DNA of 64,000 nucleotides from CBDCZY01 sp965224745 (lineage in GTDB: Bacteria; Pseudomonadota; Gammaproteobacteria; Methylococcales; Methylomonadaceae): the NCBI GenBank assembly GCA_965224745.1, contig CBDCZY010000001.1, positions 558,001-622,000 on the forward strand, written 5' to 3'. Of this stretch, positions 8,775 through 17,948 are shown in pieces; the stretch's first letter is position 1, and every line of letters begins with the position of its first letter. Made by a program: the position numbers and the translations under genes. The notes beneath the pieces are model-generated. The model was not told the DNA's origin. It did no database searches and saw only the letters and a list, made by a program, of their open reading frames with translations.

Positions 8775-10691
8775 ATGCCAGTAATTACCCTGCCGGATGG
8801 TTCACAGAAACAATTTGAGAAGGCTGTCACCGTTATGGATGTCGCCTCATCTATAGGAGCTGGTTTAGCAAAAGCAGCCATAGCAGGCAAAGTCAACCAG
8901 CAGTTGGTTGATATGAGTAATTTGATTGAAACGGATGCCAATGTTGCCATTATCACCGCCAAGGATGAAGAAGGTGTTGAGGTAATAAGACATTCTTCGG
9001 CACATTTGCTGGCACAAGCAGTAAAACTGTTGTTTCCCGAAGCACAAGTGACGATCGGTCCCGTGATTGAAAACGGTTTTTATTACGACTTCTCTTACGA
9101 AAGACCCTTTACTCCGGAAGATTTGGTAGCGATTGAAAAAAAGATGCAAGAGCTCGCGGCTCAAGATCTTGATGTGAAATGCTCAGTGGTATCAAGAGAG
9201 CAGGCAGTTAAGTTTTTTAGAGATCAACATGAAGAGTATAAGGCTCAAATTATAGAAGGTATTCCGCAAGATCAGCCAATAAAACTCTATACTCAAGGGG
9301 ATTTTACCGATTTGTGCCGTGGTCCGCATGTGCCCAATATTGGCAAAATAAAAGCGTTTAAATTGATGAAGATTGCTGGGGCATATTGGCGGGGTGATTC
9401 TAACAACGAAATGTTGCAAAGAATCTATGGTACCTCATGGCCTGATAAGAAATCTTTGCAAGAATATCTGCAGCGATTAGAGGAGGCAGAAAAGCGGGAT
9501 CATCGAAAACTGGGAAAAGCATTAGGTTTGTTTCATACCCAGGAAGAAGCACCAGGGATGATTTTTTGGCACGATAAAGGATGGACTATCTACAGAATCG
9601 TTGAGCAATATATCAGAGAGAAATTGCGTCAACATGACTATCAAGAAGTCAGAACACCCCAAATTGTGGATCGTTCTTTGTGGGAAAAGTCAGGTCATTG
9701 GGATAAGTTTGGGAGTATGATTTTTTCTACCCATTCCGAACATCGTGACTATGCCATCAAACCCATGAATTGTCCCTGTCATGTGCAAATTTATAATCAA
9801 GGACTAAAGAGTTACCGTGATTTGCCGATCAGAATGGCGGAATTTGGCTCTTGTCATCGAAACGAGCCTTCGGGAACGTTACACGGATTAATGAGAGTAA
9901 GGAATTTTGTTCAGGATGACGCGCATATTTTTTGCACCGAAGAGCAGATCCAGCAGGAGGTATCTGCCTTTATTGATTTGTTGTTTGAGGTCTACGCAGA
10001 TTTTGGTTTTACTGATGTCATCATTAAACTTTCAACTCGACCTGAAAACAGAGTTGGAGATGATACAGTTTGGGATAAATCAGAGCGTGCTTTAGAACTT
10101 GCTCTCAATGATAAAAAATTGCCGTGGGAATTGCAGCCTGGAGAAGGTGCCTTTTACGGGCCCAAAATAGAGTTTTCTTTGAAAGATAGCATCGGCAGAG
10201 TTTGGCAATGCGGTACTATTCAGGTTGATTTTTCCATGCCAAGTCGTTTAGGTGCAGAGTATATAGCGGAAGATAATTCCAAGCAGGTACCGGTAATGTT
10301 GCATCGTGCTATTTTGGGCTCTCTTGAACGATTTATTGGCATTTTAATTGAAAATCATGCCGGAACGTTTCCCATGTGGTTAGCGCCAGTTCAAATTGTC
10401 CTTTTGACGATTGCCGACAGGCATCATGAATATGCCAGGTTAATTGCTAAACAGCTTGAAAATCAGGGTTATAGGGTCAAATTAGATTTGAGAAATGAAA
10501 AAATCGGCTTTAAGATTCGCGAACATTCTATGCAACGCATCTGTTATTTGCTCATTGTGGGTGATAAAGAGGTAGAAACCAATGAAATATCACTTAGAAC
10601 TCAACAAGGTCAAGACCTGGGGAGTTTCAGTATCGATGACTTATGCAATGAATTTAAGAAGCATACGGCCAAACCACTTCATTTGAATTAG
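8775..10691 (+). CDS. thrS: Threonyl-tRNA synthetase
   Basis: Charges tRNA-Thr with threonine. 638 aa (E. coli 642). ATG 8775 starts MPVITLPDGSQKQF, the normal beginning of the TGS domain; the open frame extends upstream across the tRNA, which cannot be coding. The domains are TGS (1-60), the editing domain with HSSAHLLAQAV (about 70-80), the class II catalytic core with the zinc cysteine in MNCPCHVQIY and motif 2 AEFGSCHRNEPSG, motif 3 HRAILGSLERF, and an anticodon-binding domain (about 530-630). It begins the conserved thrS-infC-rpmI-rplT-pheST-ihfA cluster. The infC start lies 10 bases beyond its stop. Confidence 0.97.
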   Translation: MPVITLPDGSQKQFEKAVTVMDVASSIGAGLAKAAIAGKVNQQLVDMSNLIETDANVAIITAKDEEGVEVIRHSSAHLLAQAVKLLFPEAQVTIGPVIENGFYYDFSYERPFTPEDLVAIEKKMQELAAQDLDVKCSVVSREQAVKFFRDQHEEYKAQIIEGIPQDQPIKLYTQGDFTDLCRGPHVPNIGKIKAFKLMKIAGAYWRGDSNNEMLQRIYGTSWPDKKSLQEYLQRLEEAEKRDHRKLGKALGLFHTQEEAPGMIFWHDKGWTIYRIVEQYIREKLRQHDYQEVRTPQIVDRSLWEKSGHWDKFGSMIFSTHSEHRDYAIKPMNCPCHVQIYNQGLKSYRDLPIRMAEFGSCHRNEPSGTLHGLMRVRNFVQDDAHIFCTEEQIQQEVSAFIDLLFEVYADFGFTDVIIKLSTRPENRVGDDTVWDKSERALELALNDKKLPWELQPGEGAFYGPKIEFSLKDSIGRVWQCGTIQVDFSMPSRLGAEYIAEDNSKQVPVMLHRAILGSLERFIGILIENHAGTFPMWLAPVQIVLLTIADRHHEYARLIAKQLENQGYRVKLDLRNEKIGFKIREHSMQRICYLLIVGDKEVETNEISLRTQQGQDLGSFSIDDLCNEFKKHTAKPLHLN

Positions 10692-10701
10692 GGGAAAAGA
10701 T

Positions 10702-11220
10702 ATCGCTGCAAATAAAGAAGCTCGTCTTAATGACGCAATAACGGCAAGGAAAGTCAGAGTAATTGGTGCAGATGGCGAAAAAATAGGTATTCTCGCCCTC
10801 AGTGAAGCGAAAAATCTAGCATTAGAAGCGGAGTTGGACTTAGTTGAGATTTCCCCCAACGCTGATCCGCCTGTTTGTAAGATCATGGATTATGGTAAAT
10901 ATTGTTTTGAGCAAAACAAGAAGTTACAAGCAGCAAAGAAGAAACAAAAACAGATACAAGTAAAAGAAGTTAAGTTTAGGCCGAGCACTGAAATCGGAGA
11001 TTATCAGGTCAAATTAAAAAATCTGATGCGTTTTTTGAATGATGGTAATAAAGCCAAAGTGACCGTTAGGTTTAGAGGCCGAGAAATGGCTCACAGAGAA
11101 TTAGGGACGGCTCTATTAAAGCGCATTGAAGCAGACTTGATTGAACTTGCAATCGTGGAACAATTTCCAAAAATGGAGGGCAGGCAAATGGTTATGGTGC
11201 TTGCCCCAAAGAAAAGTTAA
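10702..11220 (+). CDS. infC: Translation initiation factor IF-3, apparent ATC start codon
   Basis: Binds the 30S subunit, prevents premature 50S joining and checks the initiator codon. The frame reads back from LDLVEISPNADPPVCKIMDYGK through RKVRVIGADGE to an ATC codon at 10702, with AGGGGAA about 6 bases before it. No ATG, GTG or TTG is available in this frame before residue 45, and a start there would cut off most of the N-domain. With ATC the protein is 172 aa, normal for IF-3. Rare start codons (AUU in E. coli) are known to give IF-3 autoregulation. The N-domain is at about 1-75, a lysine-rich linker (KKKQKQIQVKEVK) follows, then the C-domain. Confidence 0.93.
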   Translation: MAANKEARLNDAITARKVRVIGADGEKIGILALSEAKNLALEAELDLVEISPNADPPVCKIMDYGKYCFEQNKKLQAAKKKQKQIQVKEVKFRPSTEIGDYQVKLKNLMRFLNDGNKAKVTVRFRGREMAHRELGTALLKRIEADLIELAIVEQFPKMEGRQMVMVLAPKKS

Positions 11221-11246
11221 CTAAATTTTTAAGAGGAATTATCAAT

Positions 11247-11444
11247 ATGCCTAAGATTAAAACTAATCGTGGCGCGGCAAAAAGGTTTAAACGTACCGCT
11301 TCAGGAGGCTTTAAATGCAATCAATCGCACCGTCGTCATATTTTGACTAAAAAATCGACCAAGCGAAAAAGGCAATTGCGAAAAGCTGCGCAAATTCATG
11401 CGTCTGATGTGAAAAGTGTAGCGAGAATGCTGCCTTACAGTTAA
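11247..11444 (+). CDS. rpmI: 50S ribosomal protein L35
   Basis: 65 aa, very basic, with the L35 pattern MPKIKTNRGAAKRFKRTASG and KRKRQLRKAAQIHASD. It has an AAGAGGAA ribosome-binding site before ATG 11247. It sits 26 bases after infC and 26 before rplT, the usual operon. In enterobacteria L20 represses rpmI-rplT translation; whether the operator exists here was not determined. Confidence 0.96.
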   Translation: MPKIKTNRGAAKRFKRTASGGFKCNQSHRRHILTKKSTKRKRQLRKAAQIHASDVKSVARMLPYS

Positions 11445-11470
11445 CTAGATAAATTACAGAGGTTACTATC

Positions 11471-11827
11471 ATGCCCAGAGTTAAGCGTGGCGTCACAGCA
11501 AGAGCAAGACATAAAAAAATTCTTAAACAGGCTAAAGGCTATTATGGCGCCAGAAGCCGAGTTTATAGGGTTGCCAAACAAGCTGTTATTAAGGCAGGTC
11601 AATATGCTTATCGTGATCGTAAGCAACGCAAACGTCAGTTCAGATCTTTATGGATTGTGAGAATTAATGCAGCTGCGCGTGAAAGCGGCTTATCTTACAG
11701 CCGGTTTATGGATGGCTTAAATAAAGCTTCCATTGAAATTGACCGAAAAGTACTCGCCGATATTGCTGTTCACGATAAAGAAGCTTTTGCAGAGCTTGCT
11801 AAACTTGCGCAAGCCAGCCTTAATTAG
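11471..11827 (+). CDS. rplT: 50S ribosomal protein L20
   Basis: 118 aa, the exact family length. The N-terminal RNA-binding tail is MPRVKRGVTARARHKKILKQ, followed by AKGYYGARSRVYRVAKQAV, RDRKQRKRQFRSLWIVRIN and a globular C-domain. It has an ACAGAGG ribosome-binding site. L20 binds 23S rRNA early in 50S assembly and can autoregulate the operon. Confidence 0.97.
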   Translation: MPRVKRGVTARARHKKILKQAKGYYGARSRVYRVAKQAVIKAGQYAYRDRKQRKRQFRSLWIVRINAAARESGLSYSRFMDGLNKASIEIDRKVLADIAVHDKEAFAELAKLAQASLN

Positions 11828-11911
11828 AACAATTGTATGCTAGATTTTTCACAGAAAAGGATTCTCCTTTTGTTTCGTTTCTTGGCCCAATAATATAAAG
11901 CGAGTAGGGCA

Positions 11912-12931
11912 GTGCAAACAACATTTAGCGAAATTCTGACTAGAGCAGAGCAGATGCTCATAGAAGCAGAGAATCTGGCAGAGCTTGATCAAGTCCGGGT
12001 TCATTTTTTGGGTAAAAAAGGAGAGCTTACTCTAAAAATGAAGGACTTGAGTGCGTTAGACCCATCTTTGCGGCCTGCAATGGGTCAGCAGATCAATCAG
12101 GCAAAAAAGAGTCTTCAAACTGCTTTAGAGGCTAGAAAGAGTGATTTAGAGCAGGTGTCGCTGAATAAGCGGTTGGAACAAGAAAAAATTGATATCTCCC
12201 TTCCGGGAAGAGGAATGAATGTCGCTGGACTACATCCAGTAACGACAACTATGAGGCGTATTACCAGGATTTTTTCAAGTGTTGGTTTTAATGTTGTGGA
12301 AGGCCCTGAAATAGAAGATGATTATCATAATTTTGAGGCGCTCAATATACCTGCTCACCATCCTGCAAGAGCAATGCATGATACGTTTTATTTTGATGAG
12401 CACACCTTGTTGAGAACACATACATCTCCTGTTCAAATTCGGGTGATGGAAGATCATAAGCCGCCCCTCAAAATATTAGCACCGGGAAGAGTATATCGAT
12501 GTGATTCAGACATAACTCACTCACCAATGTTTCATCAAGTAGAAGGGTTTTTGGTTGATGAAAGAATCAGCTTTGCTGAATTAAAGGGAGTCTTGTTTGA
12601 ATTTCTGAACTGTTTTTTTGAAAAAGAAGTGAAAGTGCGTTTTCGACCCTCTTATTTTCCCTTTACTGAACCTTCCGCAGAAGTCGATATCGGTTGCGTG
12701 ATATGCGATGGCGCTGGTTGTCGAGTTTGTGGGCAAACAGGTTGGTTAGAAGTTTTGGGTTGTGGGATGATCCACCCAAAGGTTTTTTCAGCAGTTAAAA
12801 TTGACGATGAAAAGTATACCGGGTTTGCTTTTGGTATGGGTGTCGAGCGATTGGCAATGCTTCGGTACGGTATTAATGATCTAAGGTTGTTTTTTGAAAA
12901 TGACCTTAAGTTTCTGAAACAGTTTAATTAA
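11912..12931 (+). CDS. pheS: Phenylalanyl-tRNA synthetase alpha subunit
   Basis: 339 aa from GTG 11912. The N-terminal coiled coil (1-90) binds tRNA-Phe. The class II core includes the motif 1 region GLHPVTTTMRRI, the motif 2 region HTSPVQIRVM...GRVYRCD, and FRPSYFPFTEPSAEVD and GFAFGMGVERLAMLRYGI (motif 3). The catalytic alpha subunit pairs with PheT in an alpha2-beta2 enzyme. An 84-base leader after rplT holds a short AT-rich hairpin (about 11855-11870), but I see no pheM-like leader peptide, so attenuation is not supported. Confidence 0.97.
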   Translation: MQTTFSEILTRAEQMLIEAENLAELDQVRVHFLGKKGELTLKMKDLSALDPSLRPAMGQQINQAKKSLQTALEARKSDLEQVSLNKRLEQEKIDISLPGRGMNVAGLHPVTTTMRRITRIFSSVGFNVVEGPEIEDDYHNFEALNIPAHHPARAMHDTFYFDEHTLLRTHTSPVQIRVMEDHKPPLKILAPGRVYRCDSDITHSPMFHQVEGFLVDERISFAELKGVLFEFLNCFFEKEVKVRFRPSYFPFTEPSAEVDIGCVICDGAGCRVCGQTGWLEVLGCGMIHPKVFSAVKIDDEKYTGFAFGMGVERLAMLRYGINDLRLFFENDLKFLKQFN

Positions 12932-12946
12932 CATAATACAACTCTT

Positions 12947-15325
12947 ATGCGGTTTAGCGAAGCTTGGCTAAGAGAATATGCCAATCCTGATATAAATACG
13001 GCTGATTTAGTATCACAACTTACCATGGCTGGATTAGAGGTCGAGTCGATTGATCCAGTGGCTCCTCCCTTTTCTGGTGTTGTAGTCGGCAAGGTTCTAT
13101 CAGTAGATTCCCACCCAAGTGCAGATCGTCTGAAACTTTGTCAAGTCGATGTGGGCTTAGATAACCCTTTGAAAATTGTATGTGGTGCATCAAATGTCTT
13201 GATGGGTCACCTATTCCCAACAGCGGTGGTTGGCGCCACGTTACCCGGCGATTTAAAAATCAAAGAAGCAAAGCTCAGAGGAGAGGTATCCCAAGGCATG
13301 CTTTGTTCTAAAAAAGAGTTGGGTTTGGCTGAGGATGCTGAGGGCTTGATGAATTTGCCTAATGACGCACCAGTTGGCGAGGATTTACGAGATTTCTTAA
13401 AGCTCCATGACCAAATAATTGAGCTTAGTTTGACACCCAACAGAGCGGATTGCTTGAGCGTTGAGGGTGTCGCTCGTGAGGTTAGCGCTCTCAATCGTAT
13501 TGATGCAATACTACCTAACTATCCAGCTTGTCAACCCGATCATTCTGACGTGTTCCCTCTTTCAGTAGAAGCGCCAGAAAAGTGCCCAAAATATTTAGGC
13601 GCTTTAATACATGGCATCGATTCTGGCAAAGAAACCCCAATCTGGATGCAAGAAAAACTGCGGCGTTCAGGGATTCGTAGCTTGGGTCCGGTAATCGATA
13701 TTACAAACTACGTCCTAATAGAATTAGGTCAGCCTTTGCATGCTTTTGATGCAGACAAGCTTGATCAGTCCATTAATGTTCGAAAAGCTAGTCCAGGTGA
13801 AAAAATTTCTTTGCTCAATGGCAATGAGATTGAGCTAAAAGATAATACCTTGGTTATCGCTGATTCCTCAAAACCAGTGGCTTTGGCTGGGATTATGGGG
13901 GGGGCTGATACAGCAGTATCAAGCAAAACCGTTAATATTTTCATCGAATGTGCATACTTTGAACCTGAAGTCATAAGTGGCAAGGCCAGGTACTATGGTC
14001 TGCACACCGATTCGTCACACCGTTTTGAAAGGGGTGTGGATCCCGGTTTGCAGGAAAGAGCGATTAACCGTGTTTGTCAACTGATTATTGATATTGTTGG
14101 TGGGCATGTTGGTCCTTTAAATACTGTTGTCTCGGAAGATTTATTGCCGCAAAGAAAAACTATCTATTTACGGCCAAAGCGTATTGATAGTATTTTAGGT
14201 TTGAAAATGGATCCGTTAGCCGTCAAAGATATTTTAGTTAGACAGGGAATGTTAGTTGAAGAAACCACTGATGGTTGGCATGTTACTCCGCCCGGTTTTC
14301 GCTTTGATATTGAGATAGAAGCTGATTTGATTGAGGAATTAGCTCGAATTTATGGCTATGACCAACTTCCAACTAAAAGCTTGGAGATGAGTTCAGCTCT
14401 CAAAGGTACTACTGAACTTGAGCTTGACCCAGAAAGAGTTAAGGATCTGCTGGTCGACAGAGGGTATCAAGAAGTTGTTACCTTTAGTTTTGTAGATACA
14501 ATAACAGAAGCTCGGTTGGCGCCGAATGAGCAACCTATTAAGCTTAAAAACCCAATTTCTTCAGAATTATCGGTAATGCGAACCACGCTTTGGAGTGGCC
14601 TCATTACAGCTGCATTAAGGAACCAAAATCATCAACAGGTACGTATACGATTATTCGAAAGTGGCTTGCGATTTTTAGAAAAAGATAATAAAGTAATGCA
14701 GATCAAGACCTTGGCGGGTGTTTCTATCGGTTCTGTTTATCCAGAACAATGGGGTATTGAATCTGTTAATGGCGACTTTTATGACATGAAAGGGGATATG
14801 GAAGCCGTTCTATCTTTGACTAGAACAAATATAACTAAATTTAGATCGTCTGAACACCAATGTCTTCACCCAGGTCAAGCGGCTGAGATTATGATTGATG
14901 ATGCATTTGCTGGACGCTTTGGTATGTTGCATCCAGATCTTGAAAAGAAATTTGGTTTTAATAATCGCGTGTTTCTTTTTGAGCTGGATCAGGACGTTTT
15001 GATAAAGAGAACATTGCCATCATTTAAGCCAATATCAAAATTTCCATCTTTAAGACGAGATTTTGCTCTATTGGTTGATGATAAGACCCCTGTTTCTGAT
15101 GTCATTCAATGCATAAAAGAGAGTGATTATGACCATAATTTGTCAGAAACCATCGTTTTTGACGTTTATCAGGGCAAAGGTGTCGAGACAGGAAAAAAAA
15201 GTATTGCTTTGGGATTGGTTATTCAAGACTATGAAAAGACCCTCTCAGAAAAAGATATTGATGCTATAGTTACTAAAGTTCTTAAAGATTTATCACATAA
15301 AATTAAAGCAGATTTGAGGAATTAA
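12947..15325 (+). CDS. pheT: Phenylalanyl-tRNA synthetase beta subunit
   Basis: 792 aa (E. coli 795). In order: a tRNA-binding OB domain (about 40-150; VVGKVLSVDSHPSADRLKLC), the B3/B4 editing domain (about 210-380; RFERGVDPGLQERAI at its end), the B5 domain (about 400-470), the core (PISSELSVMRTTLW), and a C-terminal anticodon-binding FDX-ACB domain (about 700-792; ISKFPSLRRDFALLV). Mischarged Tyr-tRNA-Phe is hydrolysed by the B3/B4 site. It lies 15 bases after pheS. Confidence 0.97.
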   Translation: MRFSEAWLREYANPDINTADLVSQLTMAGLEVESIDPVAPPFSGVVVGKVLSVDSHPSADRLKLCQVDVGLDNPLKIVCGASNVLMGHLFPTAVVGATLPGDLKIKEAKLRGEVSQGMLCSKKELGLAEDAEGLMNLPNDAPVGEDLRDFLKLHDQIIELSLTPNRADCLSVEGVAREVSALNRIDAILPNYPACQPDHSDVFPLSVEAPEKCPKYLGALIHGIDSGKETPIWMQEKLRRSGIRSLGPVIDITNYVLIELGQPLHAFDADKLDQSINVRKASPGEKISLLNGNEIELKDNTLVIADSSKPVALAGIMGGADTAVSSKTVNIFIECAYFEPEVISGKARYYGLHTDSSHRFERGVDPGLQERAINRVCQLIIDIVGGHVGPLNTVVSEDLLPQRKTIYLRPKRIDSILGLKMDPLAVKDILVRQGMLVEETTDGWHVTPPGFRFDIEIEADLIEELARIYGYDQLPTKSLEMSSALKGTTELELDPERVKDLLVDRGYQEVVTFSFVDTITEARLAPNEQPIKLKNPISSELSVMRTTLWSGLITAALRNQNHQQVRIRLFESGLRFLEKDNKVMQIKTLAGVSIGSVYPEQWGIESVNGDFYDMKGDMEAVLSLTRTNITKFRSSEHQCLHPGQAAEIMIDDAFAGRFGMLHPDLEKKFGFNNRVFLFELDQDVLIKRTLPSFKPISKFPSLRRDFALLVDDKTPVSDVIQCIKESDYDHNLSETIVFDVYQGKGVETGKKSIALGLVIQDYEKTLSEKDIDAIVTKVLKDLSHKIKADLRN

Positions 15326-15328
15326 CTC

Positions 15329-15625
15329 GTGGCTATAACGAAAGCGGATTTTGCCGAAAGGTTATTTGAAGAACTCGGATTAAACAAGCGAGAGGCCAAG
15401 GAAATGGTTGAGCTTTTTTTTGAAGAGGTGAAAAACTCTCTTGAAACAGGTGAGCAAGTAAAACTATCCGGATTTGGCAAATTTGAATTAAGAGATAAAA
15501 ATAGCAGGCCGGGCAGGAACCCGAAAACCGGAGAAGAGATTCCCATTACTGCCCGACGTGTGGTAACATTTAGGTCGGGTCAAAAACTTAAAGCTAGAGT
15601 AGAAGCCTATGCTGGAACCAAGTAA
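15329..15625 (+). CDS. ihfA: Integration host factor alpha subunit
   Basis: 98 aa from GTG 15329, 3 bases after pheT. It is a DNABII protein that bends DNA as a heterodimer with IhfB. It shows the family core: MAITKADFAERLFEELGLNK, LSGFGKFELRDKNSRPGRNPKTGEEIPI (arm with the minor-groove-intercalating proline), and RRVVTFRSGQKLKARVE. In E. coli ihfA is also the last gene of the pheST operon. Confidence 0.96.
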   Translation: MAITKADFAERLFEELGLNKREAKEMVELFFEEVKNSLETGEQVKLSGFGKFELRDKNSRPGRNPKTGEEIPITARRVVTFRSGQKLKARVEAYAGTK

Positions 15626-15962
15626 CAACAACGAATTGCCTCCGATACCAACAAAGAGGTACTTTACGATCGGCGAAGTGAGTGAGTTGTGTGCTGTTAA
15701 GCCACATGTGCTTAGATATTGGGAGCAAGAATTTTCTCAGTTAAACCCTGTGAAGCGAAGGGGCAACCGAAGATATTATCAAAGACATGATGTTTTGATG
15801 ATTCGTCAAATCAGATCGTTACTCTATGAACATGGTTATACGATAGGTGGAGCCAGGGTTCACCTTTCAAGTGGGGATGCAAAAGAAGATACCACCAAAA
15901 GCAATCAGCTTATTCAGCAAATGTGCTCCGAACTAGAGCAAGTGTTGTTAATTCTAAAATAA
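15609..15962 (+). CDS. MerR-family transcriptional regulator of the ihfA-downstream type
   Basis: 117 aa. The winged helix-turn-helix is YFTIGEVSELCAVKPHVLRYWEQEF, then RGNRRYYQRHDVLMIRQIRSLLYEHGYTIGGAR, and a short C-terminal helix (residues 95-117) lacking an effector domain or metal-binding cysteines. It overlaps ihfA by 17 bases, the arrangement seen in many Pseudomonas-like and methanotroph genomes. Targets are unknown. Transcription probably comes from the pheT-ihfA operon. Confidence 0.9.
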   Translation: MLEPSNNNELPPIPTKRYFTIGEVSELCAVKPHVLRYWEQEFSQLNPVKRRGNRRYYQRHDVLMIRQIRSLLYEHGYTIGGARVHLSSGDAKEDTTKSNQLIQQMCSELEQVLLILK

Positions 15963-15991
15963 ATTTTCTAGTTCCATAATATCTTTTCAGT

Positions 15992-16070
<79 letters not shown>

Positions 16071-16215
16071 TTATTTTAGTCTACGATATACCAGAGTTGA
16101 GCCATTTTATGGTTATTACGCACTTTACCAAGAATGCGTTTGCAATTTTCTTTGTTGTTAATAATTCAAATTGAATTTCCCTGCTTTTTTGAAATCGGCA
16201 GATACAGAAACTGTG

Positions 16216-16611
16216 TTATGTACTCCACTGGTCTGACGAAAAATCCAGTTCAATCCCATTTCCTGCTGGATCTTTAAAGAAAATTTGTTTACAACCAGTT
16301 AGTTCAACATAGACTATTTTGTAGGCTATTTTTTTTGTTATTAGCCGAGCTTCCATTTTATCCGGATCAGTGCAAGTAAATGCAACATGATCAAAAGTAG
16401 ATGTGATATTGGGTATTCGTGTCTCACCTTGTTTTTCTTCGCTTAAATGAAGCACATCTTTTTCAGCGGCATAAAGCCAATAACCATAACTGCTGAAAGG
16501 TGGTCGGTAGCCGTTAGTCAGCCCAACTAAATCACAATAGAATATTTTGAGTTGTTCGAGCAGGTTCCGTGGGGTTCTTAAATTATAATGATTTATTGCA
16601 ACAACAGCCAA
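16216..16611 (-). CDS. VOC (glyoxalase/bleomycin-resistance fold) family protein
   Basis: 131 aa. The start is TTG at 16611, with AAAGG 6-7 bases before it; the ATG 9 bases earlier is out of frame and stops after eight codons. Metal-ligand candidates fit the vicinal oxygen chelate pattern: H8 (AINHYNL), H in FDHVAFTCTD (about 75), and E in PAGNGIELDF (about 122). The paired beta-alpha-beta-beta-beta modules match the family. The substrate is unknown; it resembles small 'glyoxalase' proteins annotated next to redox genes. It is probably transcribed alone or after bcp, with a strong hairpin between them. Confidence 0.8.
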   Translation of the reverse strand: MAVVAINHYNLRTPRNLLEQLKIFYCDLVGLTNGYRPPFSSYGYWLYAAEKDVLHLSEEKQGETRIPNITSTFDHVAFTCTDPDKMEARLITKKIAYKIVYVELTGCKQIFFKDPAGNGIELDFSSDQWST

Positions 16612-16639
16612 AACATTACCTTTTATTTTGAGTATTTAA

Positions 16640-16668
16640 GCGAACGGTCAAAAAAAGTGACCGTTCGC
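16640..16668 (-). terminator. Strong hairpin between bcp and the VOC gene
   Basis: GCGAACGGTCA (16640-16650) is perfectly complementary to TGACCGTTCGC (16658-16668) over a 7-base loop. It lies 12 bases downstream of the bcp stop. The run of T (minus strand) is in the loop rather than after the stem, so termination efficiency is uncertain. Confidence 0.6.
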
Positions 16669-16680
16669 TGTCAGAAGTTA

Positions 16681-17151
16681 TTAAGCCGCAAGACCTTTGA
16701 CTTTTTCTAATATTTCTTGGGCATGGCCTTCATGATTTACGCCATATATAGCTTCCTCCAAAATACCCTCTTTGTTGATAATGAAGGTTGAGCGAAGTAT
16801 AGCCATCTTTTTTACACCGTTTTTTTCTTTTTCCTGCCAAACATCATATTTTTTACATAACTCGCCAGAAGTATCGGCTAGTAATAACAAATCCAGATCG
16901 AACTTTCTTACAAATGCTCTGTGGCTGCCACAATCATCTTTGCTGACGCCAATTACGACGGTATCTAATTCGGCGAACTGCTCAGTTAAACTGGTAAAAT
17001 CATTGGCCTCAATCGTACAGCCAGGGGTATCGTCTTTAGGGTAGAAGTATAAAACTATATTTTTTTTCCCTTTGAAATCTGACAATTTAATCTGGCCTTC
17101 ATTTTGCTCATTACAGCAGAAGTTTGGTGCCTCTTGAGTCTTTTCTAACAT
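16681..17151 (-). CDS. bcp: Thiol peroxidase of the BCP/PrxQ peroxiredoxin family
   Basis: 156 aa. Reduces hydroperoxides using thioredoxin. It has the thioredoxin fold with YFYPKDDTPGCTIEANDF, in which the peroxidatic Cys is about residue 46. The PrxQ-type resolving Cys is normally five residues later, but here that position is Asn, so this is a 1-Cys-like BCP or uses another Cys. It also has GVSKDDCGSH, and RSTFIINKEGI near the end with the conserved Arg. ATG 17151 has a weak AGGAGGAT-type site upstream. It protects against peroxides, useful in an aerobic C1 oxidiser. Confidence 0.93.
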   Translation of the reverse strand: MLEKTQEAPNFCCNEQNEGQIKLSDFKGKKNIVLYFYPKDDTPGCTIEANDFTSLTEQFAELDTVVIGVSKDDCGSHRAFVRKFDLDLLLLADTSGELCKKYDVWQEKEKNGVKKMAILRSTFIINKEGILEEAIYGVNHEGHAQEILEKVKGLAA

Positions 17152-17264
17152 TTTTCATCCTCCTCAATACTATATCTCTATCAATTAAAAGATCAATTTG
17201 GAACAGCAATGTAATTTAGTTCCGGTTTTTTCTTGATATATTTCAATGCTTATAGGCTTTATTA

Positions 17265-17948
17265 TCATCCTGAAGCCATTCTTTCCTCTATCTGGCCATC
17301 GTGGCCAATTAAAACCGTGCTTGCCAATTCACGGAAAATTCCATGCTCAACGATGCCAGGGGTATCGTTTAGTAGTTCATTGAGTGTTTGAGTGCTCAAC
17401 GACGTATCAAAAGACATGTCTAATACCAAGCTTCCGTGCGAGGTAACAGCAAGCCCGTCTCCGTTGGAATTTGGTCTAAGTTTTCCCTCTCCTCCAATGG
17501 CTTCTAATGCTCGCTTGACAAGTTGCCATGCAAATGGCATTACTTCGATAGGAATTGGATGTTTTTCGCTTAATCTGCTTACCAATTTGCTGTGATCGAC
17601 CATAACGATAAAATCATCGCTGGCTCGGACTAACAGTTTTTCTTTAACCAAGTCAGACCCTCTACCTTTAAGAACTGTTAGGTCAGGGGTGACTTCATCA
17701 GCACCATCAACATACATGTCAAGGTGGTCGATGTGTTCAATAGCCACTAAGGGTAAGTTTAGAGATTTTGCTTTTATTGTACTGACAACAGAGCTTGCAA
17801 CGGTTTTAATTCTTAGGTTTTCTTCAGTCTTCCTTCTTGCTAGCGCTTGAATGAAATAATCAGCAGTGGAGCCGGTGCCGAGGCCAATGAGCATGCCGTC
17901 TTTTACTTTGTTAGCAGCTTGCTCGGCAACAAGTTGTTTATCATTCAT
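17265..17948 (-). CDS. rpiA: Ribose-5-phosphate isomerase A
   Basis: Interconverts ribose-5-phosphate and ribulose-5-phosphate. 227 aa, normal length. It has GLGTGSTADYFIQAL (phosphate loop, about 22-36), YVDGADEVTPDLTVLKGRG with the catalytic Asp/Glu region (about 78-98), KEKLL and GIVEHGIF near the C-terminus. ATG 17948 has GGAGCGAT upstream. In ribulose-monophosphate-cycle methanotrophs this enzyme would also help regenerate the formaldehyde acceptor; that role is inferred from the organism type. Confidence 0.96.
   Translation of the reverse strand: MNDKQLVAEQAANKVKDGMLIGLGTGSTADYFIQALARRKTEENLRIKTVASSVVSTIKAKSLNLPLVAIEHIDHLDMYVDGADEVTPDLTVLKGRGSDLVKEKLLVRASDDFIVMVDHSKLVSRLSEKHPIPIEVMPFAWQLVKRALEAIGGEGKLRPNSNGDGLAVTSHGSLVLDMSFDTSLSTQTLNELLNDTPGIVEHGIFRELASTVLIGHDGQIEERMASG

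Noticed and set aside
11855..11870. AAAAGGA...TCCTTTT hairpin as a pheST attenuator
   Set aside because: Stem mostly A-T, no leader peptide with Phe codons, and only one structure, so attenuation is not supported.
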